A DNA stretch of 64,000 nt, taken from the NCBI GenBank assembly GCA_945881865.1, contig CAMCVK010000001.1, positions 1-64,000 on the forward strand, given 5' to 3'. Of the stretch, positions 36,112-47,833 are shown piece by piece (position 1 is the first letter of the stretch; each line of letters starts with the position of its first letter). The position numbers and the translations under genes were made by a program. The notes under the pieces were generated by a model, which was not told the origin of the DNA, did not search any database, and worked only from the letters and a program-made list of their open reading frames with translations. Origin of the DNA: Fimbriimonas ginsengisoli Gsoil 348 (lineage in GTDB: Bacteria; Armatimonadota; Fimbriimonadia; Fimbriimonadales; Fimbriimonadaceae).

Positions 36112-36572
36112 TACCGAACCTCTCCGGCCGGAATCAGCTCGGTCAGCGAACTCTCCGGCTCGGTTGCCGGACTGCCCAGCTTCTCGGGAGCCAGCGAAGT
36201 GGTCTCATCCCAATCGATGGCACCCACTCGAATCGCGTAGATGTAGCCGAGGATCCAGGTCGACATGTAGGCGAGGAACTCGAAGAAGCTGAACACCATG
36301 AATTGGGTGTCGCTATTCTTAAACGTCGTGTACCAGCTCCACAGGAAAACGGCTTCGATGTCGAACAGGATGAAGACGATCGCGACCAGATAGAACTTTA
36401 CGGGGAAGCGATCTCGCGCGCCGCCAATCGGCTCGACGCCACATTCATACGGTGCCGACTTGTAGGGCGTGTTGTTCTTTGGTCCAAGAACCCAGCTAAG
36501 GGTCACCATGAGCCCGCAAATGACCGCCGCCACGCCAACCATCACCAAAATGCCGAGGTACTGAGTCTGCAT
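36111..36572 (-). CDS. nuoA: NADH-quinone oxidoreductase subunit A
   Basis: YKSAPYECGVEPIGGARDRFPVKFYLVAIVFILFDIEAVFLW. Confidence 0.93.
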   Translation of the reverse strand: MQTQYLGILVMVGVAAVICGLMVTLSWVLGPKNNTPYKSAPYECGVEPIGGARDRFPVKFYLVAIVFILFDIEAVFLWSWYTTFKNSDTQFMVFSFFEFLAYMSTWILGYIYAIRVGAIDWDETTSLAPEKLGSPATEPESSLTELIPAGEVR

Positions 36573-36653
36573 CTACGGCTAAACGATACCGCTTTTTGGG
36601 TTGCCGCCGATGCACTTCGCGGGCTCGCTTCGTAGTACCATTCGGTAGTTCCC

Positions 36654-37949
36654 ATGGCCGAATACAAGCTTCTTCTCGAACATTCGCACGACTCCGCGTT
36701 TCGCACCCTTGCCGGATACCGCGCAACCGGCGGATATGCAGGTTTGACGAAAGCCATTGAGATGGAGCGATCGGCGATTGTGGATGCGGTGAAGGCCAGC
36801 GGCCTTCGCGGTCGCGGCGGCGCCGGTGCGCCGGCCGCCCTGAAGTGGGGCGGAATGCCGAAAGAAAAGAAGTCGGCCCACTATCTCATTTGCAATGCGG
36901 ATGAAGGCGAGCCCGGCACCTTTAAGGATAAGCAGCTTCTTGAAACATGTCCTTTCGAGCTCGTCGAAGGAATGACCATTGCCGCCTACGCGGTTCAAGC
37001 AGATTCTGGCTTTGTCTACATTCGCGGAGAGTTTATGGATGCGGCGAAGTCGCTTCGGGCCGCTATCGACGAAGCCTACGCCGCTGGCTTGCTGGGAAAA
37101 AATATTGCCGGAAAAGAAGGCTTCAACTTCGACCTTTACATTCACTGCGGCGCCGGAAGCTATGAGTGCGGTGAAGAGACCGCCCTCATGAGCAGCCTGA
37201 TGGGCGAGCGCGGCATGCCCCGCCTCAAGTTCCCGCACGCCCCCTTCCCCGTCATCAAGGGAGTCTGGGATCTGCCGACGCTCATCCACAACGTCGAGAG
37301 CTACAGCAACGTGCCTTACATCATCGACCGCGGCGCGGAGTGGTGGGCCTCGCTGGGCGCCAGCACAAAGAACTCTCGCGGAACGAAGATTTTCTCGGTC
37401 TCCGGCCACGTGAACAAGCCCGGCAACTACGAAATTGAGTTCGGCACGCCGCTGATGGAGCTGATCGAGCTCGCGGGCGGACCGCGTGGAACCATGAAAG
37501 CCTGCATCCCAGGCGGCTCCTCGATGCCGATCCTTGACGTCGAAAAGACAAAGACCGCGATTATCGGCTACGAAGAGATGATGGCGGCCGGCTCGATGGT
37601 GGGTTCCGGTGGTTGCATGGTGCTCAACGACACGACCGACATCGTTCGATTCGCCTGGCGCACCGCCATTTTCTACGCTAACGAAAGCTGCGGAAAGTGC
37701 ACGCCGTGTCGCGAAGGAACGCGCTGGATGGTCCAGATCCTAGAGCGCATCGTTCAGGGCAAGGGCCGTGAAGGCGACGTCGACATGCTGGTGCAGGTTG
37801 CCGACCAAATCGATGGTCGGTCGTTCTGCCCGCTCGGCGACGCCGCCGCCTGGCCCATCAAGGGCATGGTCAAGGTCTTCCGCGAGGAGTTCGACTACTA
37901 CGTGGCGCATGGCCACAGCATGGTCGGGCGCGAAGCCGTCCTTGCCTAA
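36654..37949 (+). CDS. nuoF: NADH-quinone oxidoreductase subunit F
   Basis: [65 protein letters not shown]. Confidence 0.95.
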   Translation: MAEYKLLLEHSHDSAFRTLAGYRATGGYAGLTKAIEMERSAIVDAVKASGLRGRGGAGAPAALKWGGMPKEKKSAHYLICNADEGEPGTFKDKQLLETCPFELVEGMTIAAYAVQADSGFVYIRGEFMDAAKSLRAAIDEAYAAGLLGKNIAGKEGFNFDLYIHCGAGSYECGEETALMSSLMGERGMPRLKFPHAPFPVIKGVWDLPTLIHNVESYSNVPYIIDRGAEWWASLGASTKNSRGTKIFSVSGHVNKPGNYEIEFGTPLMELIELAGGPRGTMKACIPGGSSMPILDVEKTKTAIIGYEEMMAAGSMVGSGGCMVLNDTTDIVRFAWRTAIFYANESCGKCTPCREGTRWMVQILERIVQGKGREGDVDMLVQVADQIDGRSFCPLGDAAAWPIKGMVKVFREEFDYYVAHGHSMVGREAVLA

Positions 37950-40534
37950 GCCACGCTGAACGCCAGATCGTCCCCGTCGTACTCCACGCGGACGGTCTGG
38001 CCGTCCTGCACTTCGCCCCTTAGCAGCTTGGTGGCCAGCGGGTTGACGAGTTCGCGCTGGATGGCCCGCTTCAGCGGCCTTGCGCCGTAAACCGGATCGA
38101 ACCCGGCCACCGCCAAGTGGTCCATCGCGCCCTCCGAGAGGTTCAGCGAGATGCGTCGCTCTTCGAGCCGCTTCACCAATCCGCCGAGCTGAACGCGCAC
38201 GATCTCCTTGATCTGCGCGGCGCCGAGCTGGTGGAACACGATCATGTCGTCCAGCCGGTTAATGAACTCCGGCCGAAGCACGAGCCGAACATCCTCCAGC
38301 ACCAATTCTTGAATCCGCGAGAAGTCCTCGCCCTCGATCGGATTGCCGTAGTGGTGCGAGCCAATATTGCTCGTTAGGATGAGCACGGTGTTCTTGAAGT
38401 CCACCGTTCGGCCCTGGCCGTCGGTTAGGCGGCCGTCATCAAGAACCTGAAGGAGGATGTTGAAGACCTCCGGGTGGGCTTTTTCGATCTCGTCAAGCAG
38501 GATGACGCAGTACGGTCGCCGGCGCACGGCTTCCGTTAGCTGGCCGCCTTCGTCGTAGCCCACGTAACCCGGAGGCGCACCGACGAGCCGCGCGACCGAG
38601 TGCTTTTCGCTGTACTCGCTCATGTCGATGCGAATCAGGCTCTTCTCGTCGTCGAACAGGAATTCCGCAAGGGCCTTCGCCGTTTCGGTTTTGCCGACGC
38701 CCGTCGGACCGAGGAACAGGAACGAACCGACCGGTCGGTTCGGGTCACTGAGTCCCGACCGTGATCGCCGCACTGCCTCCGAGACCGCCGAGATCGCTTC
38801 GTCTTGGCCAATCACGCGCGAGTGCAGCTTCTCTTCCATGCCCAACAGCTTCGCCATCTCGCCTTGCAGCAGGCGGCTGACCGGGATTCCCGTTGACTTT
38901 GCCACCACTTCGGCGATATCGTCACTGTCGACTTCTTCCTTCAGCATCTTGCCGCCGGCCTGAACGCGGTCAAGCTCGTCTGTCTCAATCGACATCTTTC
39001 GCGTCAATGACGGAATCAGCCCGTTCTGAATTTCCGCCGCACGTGACCAGTCTGCCTCGCGCTGGGCGATCTCCAGCTGGTTCTTCAGCTGCTCGATCTC
39101 TTCCTTGGTGCGGCGGACGGACTCGATGATGTCCTTCTCGCTTTGCCACTTCGCCCGAAGGGTCGACGCGCCCTCGGATAGTTCGGCCAGCTTGCGTTCC
39201 GTGGCCGTCAGGCGAGCCCGGCTGGCCTCGTCCGTCTCGTTCTTCAGGCCCTCGCGGTCGATCTCCAGCTGGATCATCTGCCGTTCGACTTCATCGATCT
39301 CGGCCGGAACCGAGTCGATTTCGATCTTCAACCGCGAGGCGGCTTCGTCCATCAGGTCGATCGCCTTGTCCGGCAAAAACCGGTCGGAGATGTATCGATT
39401 CGAAAGCGTTGCCGCCGCGACGAGCGCGGAGTCCTTGATGCGCACGCCGTGGTGAATCTCGTAGCGCTCCTTGAGGCCGCGGAGAATCGAGATCGTCTCC
39501 TCGACGCTCGGCTCGCCGACCAGCACCATCTGGAACCGTCGCTCGAGGGCTTTATCCTTCTCGATGTACTTCCGATACTCGTCGAGGGTAGTCGCGCCGA
39601 CGCACCGCAGCTCGCCGCGCGCCAGCATCGGCTTCAGCATGTTGGCCGCGTCCATCGCGCCATCCGCCTTCCCAGCCCCCACCAGCGTGTGCAGCTCGTC
39701 GATGAATAGGACGATCTGGCCGTCGGACCCTTTGATCTCCTCCAAAACCGCCTTCAGTCGCTCCTCGAAGTCGCCCCGGTACTTTGCGCCGGCGACCAAC
39801 GCGCTGAGGTCCAGCGAGATGACCGTCTTATCTCGCAGGCCCTCTGGCACATCACCGCTGACGATGCGCTGCGCGAGACCCTCGGCGACGGCCGTCTTGC
39901 CGACGCCCGGCTCGCCGATGAGCACCGGGTTGTTCTTGGTCCGTCGGCTGAGCACCTGGATCACGCGCCGAATCTCCTCGTCTCGGCCGATGACCGGGTC
40001 CAGCTTTCCGCTTCGCGCCCGCGCGGTGAGGTCGATGCCGTATTTCTCCAGCGCCTGGTATTGGCCCTCCGGGTCAGCCGTCGTGACGCGGCGGCCACCA
40101 CGAATCTCCTCGATCGCCTTGCGAAGGACGTCTTGCGAAGCCCCAAACTGGCGAAGCGTCTTCCCGGCCGATCCTTGGTCTTCGCTGATTGCCAGCAGGA
40201 AATGGTCGACCGAGACGTAGTCGTCCTTCATCTCTTCGGCCAGCTTGAACGCACGGTTGAATATTCCGGAAACCCGGTTGGACATGCTTGAGCCGTAGCC
40301 AGAGCCACCCTGGACCTTTGCCATTCGGGCGAGGTCGCCTTCCAGCGCGGAAAGAATGGCATTTCGTGGTGCGCCCACCTTATCGAGGATAGGCCCGGTG
40401 ATCCCACCTTCTTGCGAAACCATTGCGACCAGCAGGTGCTCGGAATCGATGCTGCTGTGCTGAAACCGCTCGGCCACTCCCTGCGCCAGCTGCACGGCCT
40501 CTTGCGCCTTCAAAGTCAGTTTGTCCATTCTCAT
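37946..40534 (-). CDS. clpB: ATP-dependent chaperone ClpB
   Basis: Two AAA modules [18 protein letters not shown] and [21 protein letters not shown]; middle coiled-coil; Clp_N. Confidence 0.95.
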   Translation of the reverse strand: MRMDKLTLKAQEAVQLAQGVAERFQHSSIDSEHLLVAMVSQEGGITGPILDKVGAPRNAILSALEGDLARMAKVQGGSGYGSSMSNRVSGIFNRAFKLAEEMKDDYVSVDHFLLAISEDQGSAGKTLRQFGASQDVLRKAIEEIRGGRRVTTADPEGQYQALEKYGIDLTARARSGKLDPVIGRDEEIRRVIQVLSRRTKNNPVLIGEPGVGKTAVAEGLAQRIVSGDVPEGLRDKTVISLDLSALVAGAKYRGDFEERLKAVLEEIKGSDGQIVLFIDELHTLVGAGKADGAMDAANMLKPMLARGELRCVGATTLDEYRKYIEKDKALERRFQMVLVGEPSVEETISILRGLKERYEIHHGVRIKDSALVAAATLSNRYISDRFLPDKAIDLMDEAASRLKIEIDSVPAEIDEVERQMIQLEIDREGLKNETDEASRARLTATERKLAELSEGASTLRAKWQSEKDIIESVRRTKEEIEQLKNQLEIAQREADWSRAAEIQNGLIPSLTRKMSIETDELDRVQAGGKMLKEEVDSDDIAEVVAKSTGIPVSRLLQGEMAKLLGMEEKLHSRVIGQDEAISAVSEAVRRSRSGLSDPNRPVGSFLFLGPTGVGKTETAKALAEFLFDDEKSLIRIDMSEYSEKHSVARLVGAPPGYVGYDEGGQLTEAVRRRPYCVILLDEIEKAHPEVFNILLQVLDDGRLTDGQGRTVDFKNTVLILTSNIGSHHYGNPIEGEDFSRIQELVLEDVRLVLRPEFINRLDDMIVFHQLGAAQIKEIVRVQLGGLVKRLEERRISLNLSEGAMDHLAVAGFDPVYGARPLKRAIQRELVNPLATKLLRGEVQDGQTVRVEYDGDDLAFSVA

Positions 40535-40637
40535 AAGTTAGCCCTATACACTCAAGTCGTCTGATAGTGATTATATCGGTAGGAATCGTGTTGGTCCGGT
40601 GCCCTGGGTCATTTGCCCCTTCGGTATGATTTTAGCG

Positions 40638-41246
40638 ATGCCGAAACTCATCCTTGTTCGCCACGGGCAATCGCTTTGGAACCTTGAAGACCGCTTTACA
40701 GGGTGGGTTGACGTTCCGCTGACACCGCTCGGCGAAGCCGAAGCCCTGGCGGCCGGCGAGAAGCTACGCGGAATATCCGTCGACGTGGCGTACACCAGTG
40801 TGCTTACGCGCGCCCAGCGCACGCTCGCGCTGATTTTGGAAGGAATGGGAGTGACGGTGCCAACGATTCGCGATGTGGCGTTGAACGAACGACACTACGG
40901 CGACCTGCAGGGCCTCAACAAGAAGCGAACCGCCGAGAAGTACGGCGCGGAGCAGGTTCACATTTGGCGTCGAAGCTACGACGTTCCGCCGCCAGGCGCT
41001 GGCGGAGAGTCGCTTGAGATGACCGCCGCGCGAACCCTTCCCTTCTTCGAGCGCTGCATCCTCGGCGACATCGCCCAGGGCAAGGACGTCTTGGTCGTTG
41101 CCCATGGCAATTCGAACCGATCCATCGTGATGGACCTGGACAAGCTGACGAAAGAAGAGGTCCTCAACCTGAACCTCGGCACCGGCGTTCCGCTCATCTA
41201 TGAGCTGGAGCTCGACGGCGCCGTCATTTCGAAGTCGATCCTTTAG
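40638..41246 (+). CDS. gpmA: 2,3-bisphosphoglycerate-dependent phosphoglycerate mutase
   Basis: [58 protein letters not shown] 40638 preferred. Confidence 0.93.
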   Translation: MPKLILVRHGQSLWNLEDRFTGWVDVPLTPLGEAEALAAGEKLRGISVDVAYTSVLTRAQRTLALILEGMGVTVPTIRDVALNERHYGDLQGLNKKRTAEKYGAEQVHIWRRSYDVPPPGAGGESLEMTAARTLPFFERCILGDIAQGKDVLVVAHGNSNRSIVMDLDKLTKEEVLNLNLGTGVPLIYELELDGAVISKSIL

Positions 41247-42667
41247 AGCATCTCAGCGGCAAAGCGTCCGCCGAGCGTCACCATCGGCAGCCCGGCACCG
41301 GGCTGCACGCTTCCTCCGCAATAGAAGAGGTTTTTGAATTCGTCGTCGCGGTTGCTGAGCGGGAAAAGCCCGCCAAGGATTCGGTGCTTCTCATCTGGCC
41401 CGTACAGCGAGCCCCGATGGTTTCCGTGCTGCTGCTGGAAATAGACCGGGGTTTGGATCCGCCGGAAGTCGGTTTCCGCGACGTCGATTCCGAAGGTCCT
41501 TAACTGTGCCTCCAGGTTGTCGGCGAGCCTTTCTTGGTTGGCCGGCCAATCCAGATGGTCTTCCATTGCGGGCGACGTTACCACCGCGAAAAGGTTCGTT
41601 TTTCCCTTAGGCGCAACCGTTGGGTCCGTCATCGACGTATTGTTCAGATAGACAATCGGCTCGCTGGCGAAGGTCCGGGTGTCGTAAAGCGACTCAAACC
41701 CCTGCTCGAATGACTTGGGGACAAGCAGTGTGTGGTGTTCGACCTGTGGCAAGGGCTTTCGCACCCCCCAGTGCACGGTGAAGTAGCTATAGCTGGGCTC
41801 CATGTTCGCGCTTCGCCCGACCATTTCGCCAAAGGTGAGTCGATCCAAATTCGAAATGAAGCTCTCTGCTTCGTAGCGGGCCCCAAGGTTTGTGCGAACC
41901 GCCGTGATCCGGCTGCCCTCCTTTTCGACTTCCGTCACTTTCTCGGCGCGGAACTCTACGCCGAGCTCCTCGGCCAGTCGCCGGAACGCTTGCGGGATCG
42001 CCGAAATTCCGCCTTCCGGGTACCAAACCCCGTTTTGGAGCATGTAGTAGGGAATCAGCAGCGCGCCAGGCGCTTTCGACCGGTAGCTTTGGCCGCCGTA
42101 GGACGGGAATCCGTAGAAGAACGCACGGAGCAACGGAGTGCGAAACCAACCATCGACCATCTCGCGGTAGGTCTGCCGGACGTTGAATCGTGCGCCCACC
42201 TTCATCAGTTGCGGGTCGATGAGTTGCCAAATCCGATCGTACGGACGCGCAAACACGCTCTTCTCGACGGCGGGCGCGACCTCATCCAGCTTGGACATGA
42301 GCTCGGCGAAGTTCTTTCCGTCGGCCGCGTCAAGACCGGCCACGAGTTGCTCTGCCTGCTTTCGGTCGTCCGGCAAATCAAGCGGCTCCGAACCTTCGAA
42401 GCAAACCCGGCTAAGCGGTCGGAGTCTCTGAAACGTTAGGTAGTCCTCTCGCTTGCGTCCCGCATCCCGAAAAACGCGATCATAGAGCTCGGTGAGAATG
42501 ATGATGGAAGGGCCTGGATCAAGCCGGTAGTCGCCTTCCTGAATCGGAGCCGCTTTCCCTCCCGGAGTCGGGTCAAGAATAAGCACCTGGTGCCCTCTCA
42601 GCCTCGCGTAGATGGAGGCCACTAAGCCGCCCTGCCCGGCTCCCACGATGATGACGGCCTTTGGCAC
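41243..42667 (-). CDS. Phytoene desaturase-like FAD-dependent oxidoreductase (CrtI family)
   Basis: [30 protein letters not shown]-terminal [30 protein letters not shown] start inferred. Confidence 0.82.
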   Translation of the reverse strand: MPKAVIIVGAGQGGLVASIYARLRGHQVLILDPTPGGKAAPIQEGDYRLDPGPSIIILTELYDRVFRDAGRKREDYLTFQRLRPLSRVCFEGSEPLDLPDDRKQAEQLVAGLDAADGKNFAELMSKLDEVAPAVEKSVFARPYDRIWQLIDPQLMKVGARFNVRQTYREMVDGWFRTPLLRAFFYGFPSYGGQSYRSKAPGALLIPYYMLQNGVWYPEGGISAIPQAFRRLAEELGVEFRAEKVTEVEKEGSRITAVRTNLGARYEAESFISNLDRLTFGEMVGRSANMEPSYSYFTVHWGVRKPLPQVEHHTLLVPKSFEQGFESLYDTRTFASEPIVYLNNTSMTDPTVAPKGKTNLFAVVTSPAMEDHLDWPANQERLADNLEAQLRTFGIDVAETDFRRIQTPVYFQQQHGNHRGSLYGPDEKHRILGGLFPLSNRDDEFKNLFYCGGSVQPGAGLPMVTLGGRFAAEML

Positions 42668-42674
42668 GCCTGTT

Positions 42675-42917
42675 CTACGCAGTCTGCGTTTCGGACCGCT
42701 CGCCGAATCGTTTCTCAAGCCGCTCGACTTGATCATGAAGCTGATTCACCACGGTTTCCGGATCGTTGTTATCGACGAATGAGCGAAGCCGCCGGTACAG
42801 CATGGTGCCCACCACCCCGATGGCAATTCCCAGAAAAATGGTGGATGCAGTCTTTCCCACGACCTCTTTGTACCCAACTTTATGAACAAAAAGGCCCGAC
42901 CCTGGAGCGAACTCCAA
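42675..42917 (-). CDS. Small single-TM protein with coiled-coil tail
   Basis: TASTIFLGIAIGVVGTMLYRRL then VNQLHDQVERLEKRFG; 5' part overlaps a terminator, so the real start is probably downstream. Confidence 0.5.
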   Translation of the reverse strand: MEFAPGSGLFVHKVGYKEVVGKTASTIFLGIAIGVVGTMLYRRLRSFVDNNDPETVVNQLHDQVERLEKRFGERSETQTA

Positions 42918-42932
42918 GATCGGGCCCTTTGG
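42890..42932 (-). terminator. Rho-independent terminator of the giant SBBP protein gene
   Basis: Minus strand AAAGGGCCCGATCTTGGAG..CTCCAGGGTCGGGCCTTTTT. Confidence 0.75.
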
Positions 42933-42943
42933 TCCGACTGATC

Positions 42944-45900
42944 TTAGCGAAGGATGGAGAGCACGACGCTCTTCGTAACTTCGCCCGCCGTGGCGGTGAT
43001 CGTTGCGTTCACCGGCACCGAAAGCTGCTTCGGTACGAGGGTGAACTTGCCGCTGGTTTGGCCGGCGGCAATCGTGATGGTTTGGCCGGCCGGGAAGGTC
43101 GTGAACAGATCCCGGTTGAAGTTGAGTGTGACTACAAGTCCACCCGTTGGAGCCGGAGCGTCAAGGGTGACGGTCCCGGTCGCGGTTTGACCAGCCTTCA
43201 ACTGTTGCGGCGAGATGGTGAACGTTCTCAGCGATACCGGCAGGACGGTGATGTCTGCCGTTCTCGCTGCGGCGAGGAAAGACGCCGTGATCGTTGCGTT
43301 GGTCGACGAGAACACGCCTCTCGTCACAACGGCGAAGTTCACGCTGGAGGCGCCTACCGGTACCGTCACTTCGGCCGGAACCGTGACGGAGCTGGAAGAG
43401 CTCTTGAGCTTGATCCTCGTAGCTACGGCCGCCGGGAATTCCAGCGAGACCGTACCGGTTGCCGAGAGACCACCTCGGATCGAGGTCGGAGCCACGCTTA
43501 CCGAGAAGTCCGAACCAAGAACCGTGAAGGTCGCGGTTTCGGGGAAACCAGTCCTTCGGATGGCGCTGATCGTTGCCACCACGTCGAGACCGATCGTGGA
43601 GATCGGCGTCAGCGCAAACGTCGCTTCGGTAGCGCCGGCTGCAATCGAAACGCTTGCAGGAACGGTCGCCTTCGAGGACGAGCTGGTTAGCCTCACCACC
43701 ACGCCGCCGGCCGGAGCCGCCGCCGAGATGGTTACCCGACCGGTAACGGTGTCGCCGGTTCTGCCGGAGTTCGGCGTAAGCGAGACGCCCGTTACGTCAA
43801 TGTTGTCCACGAGCAGCGTGCCACTCACGGTTCCTCCGGCCGGCGTATTGTCGGCGTTCAGGACCTGAGCGGTTACGGTGCGCGAGGTGTTGATCGGCTC
43901 ATACACCGTGTCCAGGTTGAAGTTAATCGTCCCGGTGTTCGGCGGCACATTGAGAACGAGCGGATAGGCTGCCGTCGTGGAACCCACTTCCCGCAGCTTA
44001 TAGCCCGGCGTTCCCGCATTGAACGTGAGCCGAATCTTGGTAGCTACCGGCGAAACACCGGCAAAGGTTACGGTTCCCGTCGAGCTCGTTCCACCGGCAA
44101 CACGCGCCGGATTGAACGTCACGCTATCCAGTTTGATGGGTAGCACGATGAGCGGCTGCGAGACGTTCACTCCCAGGAGTCCAGCGGTGATGCTAGGCGT
44201 CCTCGTGGAAGTCACGCCTCGGGTTCGGATGATGAAGTTCGCCGTCAGCTGACCGGCCGGAACGGTGACCGTTCCGCCACCTGGGTAGGTGATCAACGTC
44301 GAGTCGGTGCTTGTAAGCGGGATCGTAACCCCACCAACCGGTGCCGGGAAGCTCAGAGTTACCGTTCCGGTGGCATCCTGTCCGCCAACGACTTCGGTCG
44401 GATCAAGCAGCAGACCGGTTAGCCAAGGCTTGACGGTCAGCGTCGATGTGGAGAACTTACCGAGGTAAGTCGCCGTCACGTCCGTGGTTTCGTCTTTAAG
44501 GACAGCCTTGGAGAAGATCGTAATCGTCCCCGTGGTTGCTCCCTGCGGAATCGTAAACGTCCGGGTGAAAACGTCGGCCGTTTGAGAGAACGAAGCCGCA
44601 ACCGGATTCGAAAGCTCAATCAGAACCTGCGCACCACCCGGACCTGCTGGGGTGTTTAGGGTAACCGTCGCAACCGAAGTCGCTCCAAGCCCTCCAGGAA
44701 TCGAGTTAGGAACCAGATCTAGAGTCGTGATGAAGGGGAAAGCAACTCTCTTTCGGAGGATGAAGCCGTCCCGTGTGTTCTGAGTAGAGATCACCGTCGC
44801 ATCTCCGCCGAGAGGGTTTTGCGCCGGTACCTGGAACGGCCAGAACTCGTCGTAGGCACCGAACTTCACCGTTATGCCGCTCGCGGCACCCTGGTCTCCG
44901 TTAGCCTTGAAAGCCAATCGATTGATTAGACCTGCCGGCAACGAGGCAACATCCCCTCGAAACGTAGGCGTACCAGTGCTTGAACGAAGCACGTAGCTTC
45001 GCGAACTGTCAGTCCAGCCGACGGTCCAGAGGTCGCCGAGGCTGTCGACGTAAGGGCCGAATACGAAGTCGTCCAGCAGGCCGCCAATGTAGCTACCGTA
45101 GACGAGGTCCGATCCTTGCGCGTTGAGAACGAGCATGAAGCCTTCCGTCGTTGGCAAGTCCGGAGCGTCTGGAGACGTGTATTCAGGGTCGAGTGCGTCG
45201 GCACTGAGCGGGATGCTCGGATAGAGGTTTTCCGTCGGCTCGTTCGGATCGCCCGGCGTGCTACCGTGCGTGTCCGGGAAGTTGGCCGTTGGCTTTAGAT
45301 TTCCGGTAACAACGGCGTTGCCGCCGATGTCAACCGCGATGCCTGCCGGAACCAGCTTGTCGAAGCCGCCAGAGCCAACGCGCATGTTCGTCGAGTAAAC
45401 GAGGTCCTTACCGTCTGAGCTCAACTTGGTCACGACCAAGTTCGGGCTGGCGTTGAAAACTTCGCCGTAAACGCCGCGAGTTCGCGGGTAGTTGAACGAC
45501 GTGGTGATGCCGGTGACGTAGGCGTTACCGAGCGGGTCGATGGCGATGGAAGAACCAGCGTTGACCGGCTCAAATCGCGTCGTGGTGTCGATGCTTCCGA
45601 TTCGCTCGTCGAGGTTTCCACCAAGAAGAACGGAGTAGCTGATCTTCGCTTCCGGAGCGTACTTACGAACGTACATGTCCGCCCGTCGCAGAAGACGCGC
45701 ACCAACGAAGTTTGCCGGCGTCGTCACCCACGTCGGGTTTGTTGCGGTTTCGGTCGTGCCCGAACCGAAGACGGTTCCAGCGATGTAGACGAAGCCGTCC
45801 TTATCCATCACAAGGCCGCCAATCTCGCTCTCAACTTGGTCGGGGAGATAGAAGGTCGATTTGGTTACGCGAGCGTAGTTCTGCTGCGTCGCGAGGAAGT

Positions 45901-47644
45901 CGTATCGAGCAACGAACGTCTTCTCGGCAAAGCCACCCGTACCGGCCGGGAAGCCACCAAAGATATTCGGAATGATGTCAGTCGTCTGTCCACCGAAGGC
46001 CAGGCGAACGTTGCCGCTCGCGGTGCCGTCTGCCGAAGGGGCAACATCGAAACCAGCAAGCGCCTCTTGTCCGTCGCCGCCGAAGATCAGCGACTTCGTC
46101 GGAAGCGGGTTTAGCCCGTTTGCCGTCCGCTTGAAGCGGATGACGAAGATGTCCGAATTCTTCAAAATCGAGTAAGGGAATAAGAAGTCTCTCCCTTGGA
46201 AGGTGATCGCAACGGAGCTGTTGACGATCTGCGCTTGGCCTCCGGATCGAACCGGGGTTTCGACGCGGTACTCGGCTCCCTTTGAGAGCGTGCCGTCAGC
46301 ACCGGCAGTGTTGCTGGAGACGGTGACCCTGCCCACTCCATAGACTGGCTCTAGAGCCGCCTGGACTTCGGCCGCAGTTGAGCTGAAGCTAAGTTCAGCC
46401 GTCGTTCTGCCTCCGTGGCGAATGCGGTAGGTGCCCTTAGTCGCGTTGTTCACCGGGTCGTAGGGCGACTGAATGTAGTAGACGTCGTTCTTGAAGAAGC
46501 CGGGAAAATTCGTTGATCGCGTTTGGCCAGCGACCCAAATGTCGCCGTACTGATCGCGTCGGATGAAGTTGCCCTGCTCGTCCGCGCCGCCGCCGAAGAA
46601 GGCAGAGTAGCGGTGGATGTAGGCGTCGCCTTCAAATATGGAAACGAATGCGTCCCAACCGCCGGCGAGGTTGAATCCGTACGGACCGGCGATAACGGGA
46701 AAGTTCGCGGATCGCGTTCGACCGGTCATGTAGGCCGTGCCCTGAACGTCGGTGGTCGTGGCGAAGACTTCGTCGAAGCCGGTGTCGCCACCGTAGTAGC
46801 TACCGTAGATCAGCGGGTCAATCACCAGATCGCGGTTTCGATCGTAGGCGCCAAGCTTGAAGCCAACGACATTGTTCTTTGCAACGGTGAACGAAGCCGG
46901 AACGACGACGCGCTTGCCGTTAACCACCTGGAAAACGGTGAGGCCAACGTGCTTCTTTTCGCCGAACTCGGTCTTAACGATGAGGTCGCGTCCCTTAGCA
47001 ACCACTCCGCTTGCTCCGGCAAAGCTCATCCCAATCTTGGATGGGTTTGCCTTTGCGCGGACAATGAGATCGTATCGCGGGGTGCGGGACTCGGTGTAGC
47101 TTCGAAGGTCAACGCCGTCATAGATGCCTCGGCTCATGACCTCGGCGTAAGCCTTGGTGGTCTTGCCGCCCTTTCCGTCGGCAGCCATATATCGCTCTAC
47201 GGCAGGCTGCGGTTTCACTCCGAAAGGCTTCACCTTGTTGCCACCCACGAACGATACGTGGACGGCCTGGCCGGCATATTTTGCCTTCGCGGAAGCGGGT
47301 GCCTGGTTCTTGTAATCCAGGATGAAACCGGTGGGCGTGACCCAGTAGTTGACGCCGGGACCCTTCAGCAGGAAGTCGCCGCGGGCATCCCATTGCCCCA
47401 CGTTCTCAGTAAAGCCAGCGGGCCGTTGAAGGGCACCTTTGGTTTGCTTCGATGCCGATTTCGTGGCATGGCTCTGCTTATCGCCGACCTTTGACTGATC
47501 GCCGGCGAACGCGGTTCCGCTAAGAACCGCCCCCGACAGCAACGAGACCAAGCCGACGGCGAGCGTGTTACGGACTCTTTTTCGATTCAAAAACACTAGT
47601 AAGACACCTCTAGAACGGTTCTCCTCATCAATTCCCGCGTTCAT
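42944..47644 (-). CDS. Giant secreted SBBP-repeat protein with six C-terminal Ig-like domains
   Basis: Signal peptide; FTENVGQWDARGDFLLKGPGVNYWVTPTGFILDY; SBBP-type SGNVR/DPLGNAYVTGITTSFNYPRT repeats; Ig-like GGxxATGTVTLxxPAPxGG repeats. Confidence 0.8.
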   Translation of the reverse strand: MNAGIDEENRSRGVLLVFLNRKRVRNTLAVGLVSLLSGAVLSGTAFAGDQSKVGDKQSHATKSASKQTKGALQRPAGFTENVGQWDARGDFLLKGPGVNYWVTPTGFILDYKNQAPASAKAKYAGQAVHVSFVGGNKVKPFGVKPQPAVERYMAADGKGGKTTKAYAEVMSRGIYDGVDLRSYTESRTPRYDLIVRAKANPSKIGMSFAGASGVVAKGRDLIVKTEFGEKKHVGLTVFQVVNGKRVVVPASFTVAKNNVVGFKLGAYDRNRDLVIDPLIYGSYYGGDTGFDEVFATTTDVQGTAYMTGRTRSANFPVIAGPYGFNLAGGWDAFVSIFEGDAYIHRYSAFFGGGADEQGNFIRRDQYGDIWVAGQTRSTNFPGFFKNDVYYIQSPYDPVNNATKGTYRIRHGGRTTAELSFSSTAAEVQAALEPVYGVGRVTVSSNTAGADGTLSKGAEYRVETPVRSGGQAQIVNSSVAITFQGRDFLFPYSILKNSDIFVIRFKRTANGLNPLPTKSLIFGGDGQEALAGFDVAPSADGTASGNVRLAFGGQTTDIIPNIFGGFPAGTGGFAEKTFVARYDFLATQQNYARVTKSTFYLPDQVESEIGGLVMDKDGFVYIAGTVFGSGTTETATNPTWVTTPANFVGARLLRRADMYVRKYAPEAKISYSVLLGGNLDERIGSIDTTTRFEPVNAGSSIAIDPLGNAYVTGITTSFNYPRTRGVYGEVFNASPNLVVTKLSSDGKDLVYSTNMRVGSGGFDKLVPAGIAVDIGGNAVVTGNLKPTANFPDTHGSTPGDPNEPTENLYPSIPLSADALDPEYTSPDAPDLPTTEGFMLVLNAQGSDLVYGSYIGGLLDDFVFGPYVDSLGDLWTVGWTDSSRSYVLRSSTGTPTFRGDVASLPAGLINRLAFKANGDQGAASGITVKFGAYDEFWPFQVPAQNPLGGDATVISTQNTRDGFILRKRVAFPFITTLDLVPNSIPGGLGATSVATVTLNTPAGPGGAQVLIELSNPVAASFSQTADVFTRTFTIPQGATTGTITIFSKAVLKDETTDVTATYLGKFSTSTLTVKPWLTGLLLDPTEVVGGQDATGTVTLSFPAPVGGVTIPLTSTDSTLITYPGGGTVTVPAGQLTANFIIRTRGVTSTRTPSITAGLLGVNVSQPLIVLPIKLDSVTFNPARVAGGTSSTGTVTFAGVSPVATKIRLTFNAGTPGYKLREVGSTTAAYPLVLNVPPNTGTINFNLDTVYEPINTSRTVTAQVLNADNTPAGGTVSGTLLVDNIDVTGVSLTPNSGRTGDTVTGRVTISAAAPAGGVVVRLTSSSSKATVPASVSIAAGATEATFALTPISTIGLDVVATISAIRRTGFPETATFTVLGSDFSVSVAPTSIRGGLSATGTVSLEFPAAVATRIKLKSSSSSVTVPAEVTVPVGASSVNFAVVTRGVFSSTNATITASFLAAARTADITVLPVSLRTFTISPQQLKAGQTATGTVTLDAPAPTGGLVVTLNFNRDLFTTFPAGQTITIAAGQTSGKFTLVPKQLSVPVNATITATAGEVTKSVVLSILR

Positions 47645-47833
47645 CCTGCCTTTCCGAATCCCGAAAAAGCGAAGACAACTCCCAAGTCGATGCAAGGCAT
47701 TATAGATCAATAGACCCAAAAACTCGCCTTACAACGACCCGTCTGTTAGACGCGACGTATGGGGCGAATGGTGCACACGGATTTAAGCTTTTCCGCCCGC
47801 GCCGACAAAATTGGCTGCGGGCGGAGAATCCGA

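Noticed and set aside
36579-37409. 276-aa minus-strand ORF opposite nuoF
   Set aside because: NuoF has unambiguous conserved motifs on the plus strand; no recognisable product in the antisense ORF
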